From Devosia naphthalenivorans (GTDB lineage: Bacteria; Pseudomonadota; Alphaproteobacteria; Rhizobiales; Devosiaceae), in assembly GCF_003056355.1 (NCBI RefSeq), contig NZ_PYVW01000016.1, positions 1 through 64,000 of the forward strand: a DNA stretch of 64,000 bases, read 5' to 3'. The translations under genes and the position numbers were made by a program. The notes below the pieces were generated by a model, which was given only the letters and a program-made list of their open reading frames with translations, was not told the DNA's origin and made no database searches. Below, in pieces: positions 16,327-24,702 of the stretch. Positions within the stretch are counted from its first letter, which is position 1. Each line of letters starts with the position of its first letter.

Positions 16327-17439
16327 ATGGTTTCCCCGATTGCACCAATGTTCACCTGGCAAGACGGAAAGCTTCGCAGCCCAGGCGAGATTGAACGCGA
16401 GCGCAAGGTCGCGGAAGGTTTGCTTAAGGCTGAGCCCCAGGGGAAGGGTTTTTGGGGCTTTCTTGGGCAGGCAAGTTCAGGCCTGGCGGGAGCTGTCCTC
16501 AATCATTCAGCCACCCAGGCAGAGCAGCAAGGCATCGAGGCCGGGAATGCTGCCTTTGCAGGCATTGGCCCAAGTTCATCCATGGATCAGATCATCGCGG
16601 CCCTGAGCAATCCATGGGTTCAACAGAACAAGGCGCAGGCATCGGTTGCGCAGGCACTGTTGGGCAACAAGATGGAGCAGTCGGATCCCTCCTACCAGCT
16701 CGACCTTGAGTACAAGCGGGCACAGCTGGACGCGCTGCGCAATCCGCAGGCCGATCAGCAGTCGCTTATGAACGTGGGCGGCGGGCTTATCTACAACCCC
16801 AATGACGGGACCTGGATTTCGCCCCCTGGCATGGAGGGCGGGGTTCCGGCGATGAACGTTGATGGCGAGAGCAAGCTCCGCAACGAATACAACGGCATCA
16901 ACACCGTCAAGGATTACGGGCTCCAAACCCAAGCCTACCAGCGTGTTCTGGACAGCGCCACCGACCCGTCAGCAGCGGGCGACCTGGCGCTCATCTTTAA
17001 CTACATGAAGGTTCTCGATCCGGGCTCGACAGTTCGCGAGGGCGAGTTCGCCACTGCCGCTTCGTCTGGTTCTATTCCTGAGCAGATTCAGTCGCAATAC
17101 AACCGTATCTTGAACGGTGAACGCCTCGCACCTGAAATCCGCAAGGACTTCGTCACGCGAGCAAGCCAGTTGTTCGAGGGTGCTTCCGGCCTCCAGGAAA
17201 ATACCAATGAGCGCTATTCCGGTTTGGCTGAGCAATACGGTTACGACCCAAGCCGGATCGTCGCCCCTGTTCCCCAGATTGGCGTTCTCGATCCCAGCTT
17301 TGACCTGAACAGGTTCCTCAATCCGCAGACTGGCGAACAGACCGCACCGCTGCCTGTCACCAACGATGCGGAATATGAAGCCATCCCATCGGGAGCGACT
17401 TTCGAAGCGCCTGACGGCTCAATCCGGGTGAAACCATAA
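16327..17439 (+). CDS. Phage virion-type protein, probable ejection or internal protein
   Basis: A 370-residue protein. Residues 200-300 contain the conserved block ALIFNYMKVLDPGSTVREGE, then FATAASSGSIPEQI and the RILNGERLAPEIR segment, which recurs in internal or ejected virion proteins of short-tailed phages and related prophages. The N-terminus carries a Gly-rich segment (FLGQASSGLAGAV). No signal peptide. The stop TAA overlaps the next ATG (17437-17441), tying it to the 677-residue protein. Function is inferred from the domain and the position before a large Gly/Ala-rich protein and a wall hydrolase. Confidence 0.7.
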   Translation: MVSPIAPMFTWQDGKLRSPGEIERERKVAEGLLKAEPQGKGFWGFLGQASSGLAGAVLNHSATQAEQQGIEAGNAAFAGIGPSSSMDQIIAALSNPWVQQNKAQASVAQALLGNKMEQSDPSYQLDLEYKRAQLDALRNPQADQQSLMNVGGGLIYNPNDGTWISPPGMEGGVPAMNVDGESKLRNEYNGINTVKDYGLQTQAYQRVLDSATDPSAAGDLALIFNYMKVLDPGSTVREGEFATAASSGSIPEQIQSQYNRILNGERLAPEIRKDFVTRASQLFEGASGLQENTNERYSGLAEQYGYDPSRIVAPVPQIGVLDPSFDLNRFLNPQTGEQTAPLPVTNDAEYEAIPSGATFEAPDGSIRVKP

Positions 17440-19472
17440 TGGCTGGGTGGAGAGATGCCCCGCTTGCATCCGGGACCGTGAACCCTAGCCCCAGCCCCAG
17501 CCCATCGAGGTGGCAGGATGCCCCCTTGGCTCCGGGAGCCACTCAACAGCCCGAAGCATGGAATCCGTTGCTGGGTCTCTCCCGCGATGTTGTCAACGGC
17601 ATTCCCATTCTTGGCCCTGCCTATACCGGCGCAGTGGATGCGGTAACGACGCGCCTCGCCGGAATGATGACCGGCGAAGACCCGCAGGCCATCAAAGACC
17701 GCGTATATGGCCGTCAGGATCAATACGAGGCCGAGAACCCTGTTCTGTCCACAGCAGGGCAGATTGCAGGCGGCGTGGCTGCTATGGCCCCTCTCGGTAT
17801 GACCGCCGCTGGCGCCAGGGCCTTCGGCGTTGCGCCTGGGCAGGGTCTGTTCTCCCGTGTCGTGAACGGCGGCTTTACTGGCGGGGCCGTCTCAGGTGCC
17901 GACAGTCTTGCACGCGGCAACAGCGTACAAGAAGCTGCCTTCACCGGTCTTGGAGGCGCTGTTCTGGGTGGGGCGGGCGGCGCTGCTGCTCCGCACATCG
18001 GCGCTGCATTCAGCAAGGCAGGCGAAGCCGGACGCAGAGCGCTCGGCATGGCCCCTAGTGCTGGCGACGTGGGCATCTCTCGCCCCGCTGCTGACCTCCT
18101 TACAGACGCTATGATGGCAGATGGCACACTCGGCACCCAAGCCGGGCTTAACATGTCGCAGGCTGGCCCCCGCGCAATGCTGGCTGACGCAGGCCCCAAT
18201 ACGGCATCGCTGTTGGATACGGCCATCCAAAGCAGCGGTCCCGGCTCGCGCATCGCCACCGAAGCAATCGAGGCCCGCGCGTCTGGTTCCTATGACGACA
18301 TCGTTAAAGCTCTAGCACAAAACCTTGGGGAGCCCCGAGGCGTCTATACCACTTCTCAGGGGCTGCGGACCGGCACCGCCCCGGCCAGAGACGCAGCTTA
18401 CAAAGCCGCCTATTCAAGCCCGATTGACTACTCCAGCGAGGCCGGCCGGAATATCGAGCAGCTCGTGACTCGTGTTCCGAGCAGCGCCATTGATGCCGCG
18501 AAGAAGATGATGCAGGCCGAAGGCGTTCAGTCTCAGCAGATGTTCGCCAGCATAGCGGACGATGGTTCGGTTATTATCAACCGCATGCCGGATGTGCGCG
18601 AACTGGACTATATCACCCGCGCGCTAAACAAGGTCGCCAACTCGACCGAGGGCACAGGTGCATTCGGCAAGATGGATGATTTAGGGCGGATTTATTCCGG
18701 TCTGGCTCGCGATATCCGCAGCGCGACCAAGGAGGCCGCTCCCGCTTATGCAACGGCTTTGGAAACGGCAGCAACGCCGCTCCAGCAGAAAGAGGCCCTG
18801 GAATTCGGTGCTAGCCTGCTGCGCCCTTCCATGGCCCGCGACGAAGCGGCTGATATCATCTCAGGCATGACGGGTCCGCAGCGCCAGTTCGCCAAGCAGG
18901 GCGTAGCTTCAGACATTGATGAGGCGCTGGCCAATGTTCGTGCGGTTGTCTCCGATCCCAACCTGGACGCGCGTGAAGCAAGGAAAGCGCTTCAAGACCT
19001 ATCGAGCCGTGCTGCGCGGGAAAAGATTGCGTTGCTCATGGACGATGAAGCCGCATCTTCCGCTCTATTCAAGAAATTGGACGAGGCTTCCCGCTCCCTG
19101 CTGCTGCGGGCCAACACTTCTACGAACACCAAGACCTATGCCCGCACGGCGCTCAATGACACCGTTAGAAGCTACGTGGAAGACGGAGCGGTAAACCAGG
19201 CAAAGCAAGGCAAGCCATTCAATGCTGCGCAGTCCATAGTTCAAGCACTGACCGGCAGGGATGCGCGGGGCAAGAAACAGATTGCCGACAAGATTTATGC
19301 CGAGATTGCCCAGCTTCTAACCCAAAGCCCCGACGCTGGAATGGACCTGATATCCGGCCTGGCAACAAGGCGGGCTCTTGCGCGGAATCCCCGTGTAGGC
19401 GCGGCGCTGGTTCCGGGCGCAGTCAGCCCTGCTACTCAGTCAATTGCTGAGGCGCTCAGGGGCGGGAGGTAG
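17439..19472 (+). CDS. Large phage ejection-type protein with Gly/Ala-rich membrane-active region
   Basis: A 677-residue protein. The first 60 residues repeat a WRDAPLA / WQDAPLAPG motif; residues 100-210 form hydrophobic Gly/Ala-rich stretches (AGQIAGGVAAMAPLGM, GLGGAVLGGAGGAAAPHIGA) that could insert in membranes; the C-terminal 400 residues are alpha-helical and charged. This organisation is that of podovirus pilot/ejection proteins that form a channel across the envelope. I see no enzyme motif. It follows the 370-residue virion-type gene by overlap and precedes the SleB-type hydrolase gene. Its 3' end overlaps a minus-strand gene by 17 bp. Confidence 0.65.
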   Translation: MAGWRDAPLASGTVNPSPSPSPSRWQDAPLAPGATQQPEAWNPLLGLSRDVVNGIPILGPAYTGAVDAVTTRLAGMMTGEDPQAIKDRVYGRQDQYEAENPVLSTAGQIAGGVAAMAPLGMTAAGARAFGVAPGQGLFSRVVNGGFTGGAVSGADSLARGNSVQEAAFTGLGGAVLGGAGGAAAPHIGAAFSKAGEAGRRALGMAPSAGDVGISRPAADLLTDAMMADGTLGTQAGLNMSQAGPRAMLADAGPNTASLLDTAIQSSGPGSRIATEAIEARASGSYDDIVKALAQNLGEPRGVYTTSQGLRTGTAPARDAAYKAAYSSPIDYSSEAGRNIEQLVTRVPSSAIDAAKKMMQAEGVQSQQMFASIADDGSVIINRMPDVRELDYITRALNKVANSTEGTGAFGKMDDLGRIYSGLARDIRSATKEAAPAYATALETAATPLQQKEALEFGASLLRPSMARDEAADIISGMTGPQRQFAKQGVASDIDEALANVRAVVSDPNLDAREARKALQDLSSRAAREKIALLMDDEAASSALFKKLDEASRSLLLRANTSTNTKTYARTALNDTVRSYVEDGAVNQAKQGKPFNAAQSIVQALTGRDARGKKQIADKIYAEIAQLLTQSPDAGMDLISGLATRRALARNPRVGAALVPGAVSPATQSIAEALRGGR

Positions 19473-19740
19473 GCCAGTGGTGGGGCTTCTCTGGATCGTT
19501 CAGCAAACCCTGGGGGTAAATCAGGACGACCACGTACGCAAGACCTGCGCCCGCGAAGACCAGGATAAGCGCTGCCCAGTTCCAGTTCGTTGCGGCCAGC
19601 CCCAGGACGATCAAAAACAAAGCACATGCTGCAAGGTAAAAGCGCGTCCAGGCCGGCTGCTTCAACAGCAGCATCTTCTTCCCATTCGGGAAAACGCAGA
19701 CCGCGACTACATCGGCCCGTTCAATGGGCAGTTCTGCCAT
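19456..19740 (-). CDS. Small two-helix membrane protein, antisense-oriented moron-like gene
   Basis: A 94-residue protein starting at ATG 19740 after GAGGTATAAG. It has two clear membrane helices (FYLAACALFLIVLGLAA and AALILVFAGAGLAYVVVLI) and a soluble N-terminal head of about 38 residues. It is the only minus-strand gene in the late block, which is how lysogenic-conversion (moron) genes are often placed. It overlaps the end of the ejection-type gene by 17 bp and diverges from the hydrolase gene. A role in superinfection exclusion or in lysis is possible; neither is shown. Confidence 0.7.
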   Translation of the reverse strand: MAELPIERADVVAVCVFPNGKKMLLLKQPAWTRFYLAACALFLIVLGLAATNWNWAALILVFAGAGLAYVVVLIYPQGLLNDPEKPHHWPTSRP

Positions 19741-19765
19741 CTTATACCTCGCACGAGGCCGCACC

Positions 19766-21061
19766 GTGGCTGACCAAGACAAGCAAGATATCATCGACAC
19801 CCTCATTGCGGAAGGCTTCGGCGAAGGATCCGAGGGGATGCGCCGCATTGCAGAATCGATCCTCAACCGATCCGATATCCGGGGCATAACGCCGGGTGAG
19901 GTAGTACGCCAACCGCACCAATTCACCGGCTTTTGGGACCCCGGCCCAGCAGCGCGTGAGGCTCAGCGCCAGCAAGAAGCCAGAGATGCTGCGTGGGCCG
20001 CTTACGAGCTCGCTCAGCAGCCCGGCGACCCAACGGGCGGGGCTGACCACTATTATGCTCCCGGCACTATCTCAGAACCCTACTGGGCCAGTTCCATGAC
20101 GCCAACGGGTGAATATGGCGGGCACGCTTTCTTTTCATCCACAGGCGGGCGTGGCGTCGGCACTCGACTATCCACGGCGAATCCAGCCGCCGCTCCAACC
20201 CCCCAGACCATAGGCCCCGGTGCCATTGCGCAGCGCAATCAGGTAACGCCGCAAATCCCGGCATGGGCTGGCACGGGCATGAACAGCGCGCAGCCCACGG
20301 TTACGGCGCGGAATGATCCCATGGGTTCCGCTGCTGTCCGTGCGGCGCTCTCGATAGGTGCAAACCAAACCTATGCGGGGCATGATCGGGGCGGCACACA
20401 ATCCCTCACCGGCAATCCCGCTGCTGATGCGGCTCGTATCGCAACCCTCAGCATCGGCGGCAATCAGACCTATGCCGGCCAGTCCGGCGCAGCGCCGCAA
20501 ACAGCGCGGCAACCATCGGCGTTTGGTGCATTCCCGCAGGGCGGCAGGGCGCCCAACGTGCCTGACCGGCTCCAGCCATCCACTGGCATGCAGTTCGCTG
20601 GCTATCCGGTTATGCAGTCTGCGGCGATGCAGGCGCAGCGCAACGGCGTAGGTGTTGGCACCCAGCTTGCCACTGCACCGGGCAGGACCGCCCCCGTCCC
20701 ATTTCAGCGCCCCAGCTTTGGCATGGGTGGACCCGGCATGCTCCCGGTCAACGCTGCAATGACAGCCATTGCCCAAGCGGCTCCGGTCGCGCCACGTTTG
20801 ACCATGATGAGCGCATACGCTCCGGGGGCTCAACAAGTCGCTCCCGCGCCCGTAGCGCAGAAGCCTCCGGTGGGCGCCGTTCTCGGCCAAGCTGCCAATG
20901 GCGGCTTCATGATCCAGGGCAAGAACGGCGTGATGAACACCACCACGCAGAACAGCGAATACTGGAAAGAGGCCACTGGCCAGCAGGACCGCTACACCAG
21001 CAATGGTGATGGCAGCTTCCAGAGCGCATCGGGCGGCACCTATTACGACCGGCACCTCTGA
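19766..21061 (+). CDS. SleB-type cell wall hydrolase with long repetitive tail
   Basis: The N-terminal 130 residues are a Hydrolase_2 (SleB/CwlJ) domain: TLIAEGFGEGSEGMRRIAES, the ILNRSDIRG block, VVRQPHQFTGFW and DPTGGADHYYAPG. The first Glu is the likely catalytic residue. The remaining 300 residues are Ala/Gly/Gln/Pro-rich and include two copies of LSIGxNQTYAG about 38 residues apart. I prefer GTG 19766 (ACGAGG before it) to the earlier frame start at 19724, which would collide with the divergent small gene. It probably opens peptidoglycan during DNA entry, as the third member of the ejection block. Confidence 0.8.
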   Translation: MADQDKQDIIDTLIAEGFGEGSEGMRRIAESILNRSDIRGITPGEVVRQPHQFTGFWDPGPAAREAQRQQEARDAAWAAYELAQQPGDPTGGADHYYAPGTISEPYWASSMTPTGEYGGHAFFSSTGGRGVGTRLSTANPAAAPTPQTIGPGAIAQRNQVTPQIPAWAGTGMNSAQPTVTARNDPMGSAAVRAALSIGANQTYAGHDRGGTQSLTGNPAADAARIATLSIGGNQTYAGQSGAAPQTARQPSAFGAFPQGGRAPNVPDRLQPSTGMQFAGYPVMQSAAMQAQRNGVGVGTQLATAPGRTAPVPFQRPSFGMGGPGMLPVNAAMTAIAQAAPVAPRLTMMSAYAPGAQQVAPAPVAQKPPVGAVLGQAANGGFMIQGKNGVMNTTTQNSEYWKEATGQQDRYTSNGDGSFQSASGGTYYDRHL

Positions 21062-21088
21062 CGCCTTCCCGATCAATGGAGACTGACA

Positions 21089-21496
21089 ATGCCCCCAGCG
21101 AGTGACGGACCCCGGAACCCCATGAACGTGTATTCTGCAGATGGCGGGCCGCTTATCCGCGACGGTAGACTTAATCTCTCCCCAGCGTCGGCCGAACGGC
21201 TTGGCGTTCCCGCGAGCCTTGAGTCTTGGCGGTATGAAATCGCGCAGGGAGCATTGAACCCGGAACGCTATTCGGAAATCCTAAAGCAGGTGAACAATAC
21301 CAACCTGCATGCTTCGCTCTCCATGATGGATCGGGCCCAGGTGGTAGCAAGGCGCCACCCCGGAGTCATAGTCCCTTCAGACCTCGATGCAGACTTTCAC
21401 GACATCCTAGATGACCTGCGTGCGCGGATAAGAGCGGAAGCGGCCAGCCGGGGCGTGGTACTTATACCCAGCACTAACGCACAGGTGCTGCAATAG
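21089..21496 (+). CDS. Hypothetical protein ending the late block
   Basis: A 135-residue soluble protein starting at ATG 21089 after GGAGACTGACA. It has a central charged helical part and a C-terminal helix (DILDDLRARIRAEAASRG). No family recognised. It follows the wall hydrolase by 27 bp on the same strand and is the last gene before a long non-coding stretch, so it is probably the last gene of the late operon. Confidence 0.7.
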   Translation: MPPASDGPRNPMNVYSADGGPLIRDGRLNLSPASAERLGVPASLESWRYEIAQGALNPERYSEILKQVNNTNLHASLSMMDRAQVVARRHPGVIVPSDLDADFHDILDDLRARIRAEAASRGVVLIPSTNAQVLQ

Positions 21497-22272
21497 CCCG
21501 CGCGGTCTAAAGTAGGCTGAAATAGATAGGGAGACGGCGCTAAGGCCCCGAATTCCGCTTTTCGCGAGGCAGTGTCCCCAGTAAAGTAGTGGAATCTACT
21601 GCATAGGGCATGACCCTGGTCTCTCCACGGGTCAATCTCGGATACGCTTGCCGGTGCGCCTGCCCAATAAACAAACGCGAAATAACGCCGGCCCTTGCGG
21701 CCCAAGGGGAGTCCCAACGGCATGCTTAAGGACCCCATCCTCTTCGGGGGGAGTTAAAATGCAAAAGACCAGCGCTCACAAGCGCTTAACCTAATTAAAC
21801 TCCCCGAAATCAATAGCCACGAGGGGTTTTGTCACTCCCTAAAGGTTAGCGGCTCCTTGTTTCCCACCAGTCAGCTGCACAAACCCTTATAGATCAACGA
21901 CTTTACGCATTTAGAATCGGGTTTAGTGCTATTGATCACAGCGGCTTAGTCCATTCTAAAATGGCTAGTGCCCATGTCCGAAGCACACCGATGAGTAATT
22001 TTCGGAGGCAGTCATCGCGTGACAACTGTTAACCAAAAGCTGGTTGATCTTGCGTGATTGTTCGCCATTGCCGCACAGTGATTCCAAGTGACCTTTTCCG
22101 GCCTTTGTTTTTGGTCATTATGCGGCTTTAAGAAAAGCCGCGCGGACCTATTCAGCGGGTGGAGAAGGTTGGGAATGTGGTAGTGCGGAGCAGCGCCACC
22201 AAGTCTGAGTTGAACGAATAGGGATTCCGCCCGTTCAGTCTGTGATGTATAAGTCCGCACAAAGGTGGACCG
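21497..22272. other. 776-bp non-coding stretch with several hairpins inside the element
   Basis: No convincing coding frame. Structures seen: an inverted repeat GAGTTAA (21751-21757) / TTAAACTCCCC (21795-21805) enclosing AGCGCTCACAAGCGCT (21771-21786), a small stem GACCC/GGGTC at 21612-21633, and a perfect 8-bp stem GCGGCTTT-AAGA-AAAGCCGC (22122-22141). The region separates the late block from the toxin-antitoxin pair. It could hold the replication origin, a small RNA or a decayed gene. Confidence 0.55.
22211..22253 (+). promoter_or_regulatory. Candidate promoter and operator of the Panacea toxin-antitoxin pair
   Basis: An inverted repeat TGAACG (22211-22216) / CGTTCA (22232-22237) flanks a weak -35-like TTCCGC (22225-22230). 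TATAAG (22248-22253) follows after 17 bp. The gene starts at 22273. The layout suits autoregulation by the antitoxin, although many Panacea antitoxins lack a known DNA-binding part. Confidence 0.4.
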
Positions 22273-22761
22273 ATGCGCACTTATCACGCCGATGACATCG
22301 CTGATTTCTTCATCGCCCGCTCAAATCCAGAGTTTGGCGACCTGATTTCAAACTTGAAGCTGCAGAAGCTCTGCTACTATGCAGCAGGATTGATCGCGGC
22401 CGTTCGCGAGGATGACCGTTGCCCGCTGTTTGCTGATGGAGTTGAGGCTTGGCAGCATGGGCCTGTAGTTCCTTCTCAGTACCGGCGCTTTGCGCAGCAC
22501 GGGGCGGATAATATCCCTCCCAAGGACGACTTCGATTTCTCTCAGTTTGACGCGAACGACCTTTCGGTCCTTGATGACGTGTACAATTTCTATGGCCAGT
22601 ACAGCGCATGGAAGTTGCGGAACATGACTCACGAAGAGCGCCCGTGGCTGGACGCGTACCATCGTTTGAATAAGACGATCACCACGTCCGAATTGCGTGA
22701 GTTCTTCGCCAATGAGGTGAGCCGCGAGTACGTCGAGTCCTATCGTGTTAAGGCCGCGTGA
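22273..22761 (+). CDS. Panacea-domain (DUF4065, SocA/GepA-like) antitoxin
   Basis: A 162-residue protein with the Panacea fold: DDIADFFIAR, LKLQKLCYYAAGLIAA, FADGVEAWQHGPVVP, then the C-terminal PWLDAYHR and EFFANEVS. The Trp-x-His-GPV segment is the family signature. Panacea proteins act as antitoxins against many unrelated toxins encoded beside them, and a toxin-like gene overlaps its 3' end by 17 bp. ATG 22273 follows AAAGGTGGACCG, a good ribosome site. It probably guards the element against loss or acts as a phage-exclusion system. Confidence 0.85.
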   Translation: MRTYHADDIADFFIARSNPEFGDLISNLKLQKLCYYAAGLIAAVREDDRCPLFADGVEAWQHGPVVPSQYRRFAQHGADNIPPKDDFDFSQFDANDLSVLDDVYNFYGQYSAWKLRNMTHEERPWLDAYHRLNKTITTSELREFFANEVSREYVESYRVKAA

Positions 22762-23152
22762 TAGCAAGAAGCCGTTCGCCAATAGCGTAGGCTCCAGCGC
22801 GTCAGAGAACCCCGACACGCAGCCGCCCATCTTCTCATTTGAGAAGATGCAGGACGGTTCCGGGTACAGTGTGAACTGCTGCGAACGTGACGATCAGGCG
22901 GCTCTAGCGAAGCGGCTTTTTCTGCTGTCTCAGATGAACTGGCGCGATATCCGAAATGCGCCTCGTCATGGCACCGGGACGGAGACGATTGCCCGCAAGT
23001 CGTTGAAGACAAAGCTCCCTAGCTCAGTGACAGAGGATAGCACTATCCTGGCACTCCGCTTCAACGGCAAGAAGGCGATGATAGGCTATCGCGATGCCCG
23101 CGTGTTCTATGTGCTGCTATTGGACCACGATTTCAGTGCATACGATCATTAG
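22745..23152 (+). CDS. Putative toxin paired with the Panacea antitoxin
   Basis: A 135-residue protein, apparently starting at GTG 22745 inside the end of the antitoxin gene. The second half, LFLLSQMNWRDIRNAPRHGT, then LALRFNGKKAMIGYRDAR and VFYVLLLDHDFSAYDH, resembles a family of small RelE-like or PanT-type toxins in which the C-terminal hydrophobic strand ends in YDH. Target unknown. The start could lie further in, since the first 30 residues look disordered. Pairing and overlap with a Panacea gene are the main evidence for the toxin call. Confidence 0.65.
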   Translation: MLRPRDSKKPFANSVGSSASENPDTQPPIFSFEKMQDGSGYSVNCCERDDQAALAKRLFLLSQMNWRDIRNAPRHGTGTETIARKSLKTKLPSSVTEDSTILALRFNGKKAMIGYRDARVFYVLLLDHDFSAYDH

Positions 23153-23263
23153 GCTGCCCGCTGCCAATAGCCAGCCCAATTGCAGCTCACCGGATGTCGT
23201 TGCGCAACTAGCTGGCCAACAGGGGCCAGAACGTTCGACTAGCTGAGGCCTCGCAAGCTCCTG

Positions 23264-24451
23264 TTATTCCACCCATGACTCCACAACATCGCGAAACATG
23301 TCCGTGGCTGTATCGTCCTTCTCAAGCGTCAGGATGGCATTCCGCCCACTCTCCAGTACCAGCGCTAAGTCAAAGTAGCGCTCGGTCAGTAAGATGGAGT
23401 TCTCGGTTATATCGGCGTCTTGGCTCGATAGCGCGAACAGAAATTCGCTGCCTTGGACAACCGCTGACGCTCCGACTATCGGCCGTCCAACTGTCATAGG
23501 TTCAGCTTTTGCCAGCACGCCAGGCAATTTGCGAACCCTATCCGGTGACCCTGGACCGGCGTAACTGAAATTGACGTGCAGCATGGCATCAGCAGGCAGG
23601 CTGGCGTCCTTATTGTCGCGCCACGTCACCTTTGCTTCCAAGGTAGCAAACGCAAGCGGGACTGACACTTCGGCAACAACCATATCACCGCCATCCGGAT
23701 CGGCAGTGCGTGTCCACCACACATGACCATACACCGGCACCGCACCATCCGGTCCACCTGCCGCGAGATAGATTGCTGCCGGCGAGGGTACGTCTGCCGG
23801 AATAGATGTCGTGGTACTCGGTACCGAAGGAGGTGGCAGGAGTGCGCTTTGAGGCGGAGCGGCAAATATTTGCACCGGTTCGCTTGTCACTTCAGCAGTG
23901 ACTGTGCGGTTGAGGCCCAGTTTGGAGGCTTCCTCAGCGTCGTAAACCCGTATGTCTTCCGGCGCCGTCCTGAGCATTTCTGAAATCACCACTGGCGGTA
24001 CGTCGAATTCCGCCAGGGTGTCGAGCATGTCCGATATAGCCACTTGAACGGAATATTGGTCACCCACGGCATTGGCCATCTGATGGACGCCAAGCTCACC
24101 CTCTACACTCCGGTTCTCACCGGCGAAGTAGATGTAGGCGCAGGCAGAATAGCAGCCGCTGCCCTCGCTTATGACAGTGTCGATTCCCCTGTCGAAAACT
24201 TCCTGGGCGACCAGCAACCCTGCAGTCACGTCACCCCCATCGCTATGCAGCGCCAAGAGCTTCACATCGGGGAATTTCCGCAATGCCCGCCGCAAATCAA
24301 TTGGAGCATTCTGCTGGATAGGACCAACCAAGGCGAGCAGCTCAGGGTGGTCATCATAGATAACGAAGGACCCGAAACGCTGCATTTCCGCGCAGGCGGG
24401 TAATGTCGATGCGGCCAGAACTACTGCGACAGTTCCTAGCGCCTTGAGCAT
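23264..24451 (-). CDS. Exported ClpP/crotonase-like serine protease-type protein
   Basis: A 395-residue protein with a signal peptide (MLKALGTVAVVLAASTLPA) and a ClpP-like domain over residues 30-170: LLALHSDGGDV supplies the GG oxyanion motif, GSGCYSACAYIYFAG the probable nucleophile Ser, and GELGVHQM the probable His. This resembles periplasmic ClpP-like proteins (COG3904). A Pro/Ser linker near 195-225 leads to a C-terminal domain of unknown type. The frame extends to TTG 24532, but the signal peptide argues for 24451. It starts 4 bp after the excalibur gene, so the two form an operon. Confidence 0.75.
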   Translation of the reverse strand: MLKALGTVAVVLAASTLPACAEMQRFGSFVIYDDHPELLALVGPIQQNAPIDLRRALRKFPDVKLLALHSDGGDVTAGLLVAQEVFDRGIDTVISEGSGCYSACAYIYFAGENRSVEGELGVHQMANAVGDQYSVQVAISDMLDTLAEFDVPPVVISEMLRTAPEDIRVYDAEEASKLGLNRTVTAEVTSEPVQIFAAPPQSALLPPPSVPSTTTSIPADVPSPAAIYLAAGGPDGAVPVYGHVWWTRTADPDGGDMVVAEVSVPLAFATLEAKVTWRDNKDASLPADAMLHVNFSYAGPGSPDRVRKLPGVLAKAEPMTVGRPIVGASAVVQGSEFLFALSSQDADITENSILLTERYFDLALVLESGRNAILTLEKDDTATDMFRDVVESWVE

Positions 24452-24455
24452 GCTG

Positions 24456-24656
24456 TTAGTCCAGACTTTCGCAGGCGATCCCGTCATTGTCCCGGTCCAG
24501 CCGATCAGGGTCCCCAGGCCCATGAGCCTCAAAATACGCTTGGGCTTCTCGCTGTAAACCGAAGTCCTTGCAATCCATATCTGCCAGCGCGGGCGACACG
24601 CTGGCGAGCGAAAGCCCTACCAATGCAGCCGCAAGTAAAACCCGGTTCGTTTTCAT
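24456..24656 (-). CDS. Small exported excalibur-domain protein
   Basis: A 66-residue protein with a signal peptide ([20 protein letters not shown]) and then only an excalibur calcium-binding motif: [36 protein letters not shown]. The DxDxDG loop and two Cys are intact. Start ATG 24656; the frame is open further up but the signal peptide fixes the start. Excalibur motifs often accompany extracellular nucleases, and a nuclease-like gene diverges from it 46 bp away. It is followed after 4 bp by the ClpP-like gene. Confidence 0.82.
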   Translation of the reverse strand: MKTNRVLLAAALVGLSLASVSPALADMDCKDFGLQREAQAYFEAHGPGDPDRLDRDNDGIACESLD

Positions 24657-24702
24657 TGATGCTTCCCCTATGCAAAGCTCGCAGCCACGATAGTCTGAGT
24701 CA

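Noticed and set aside
22122-22141. Perfect hairpin considered as a Rho-independent terminator
   Set aside because: No run of T follows on either strand.
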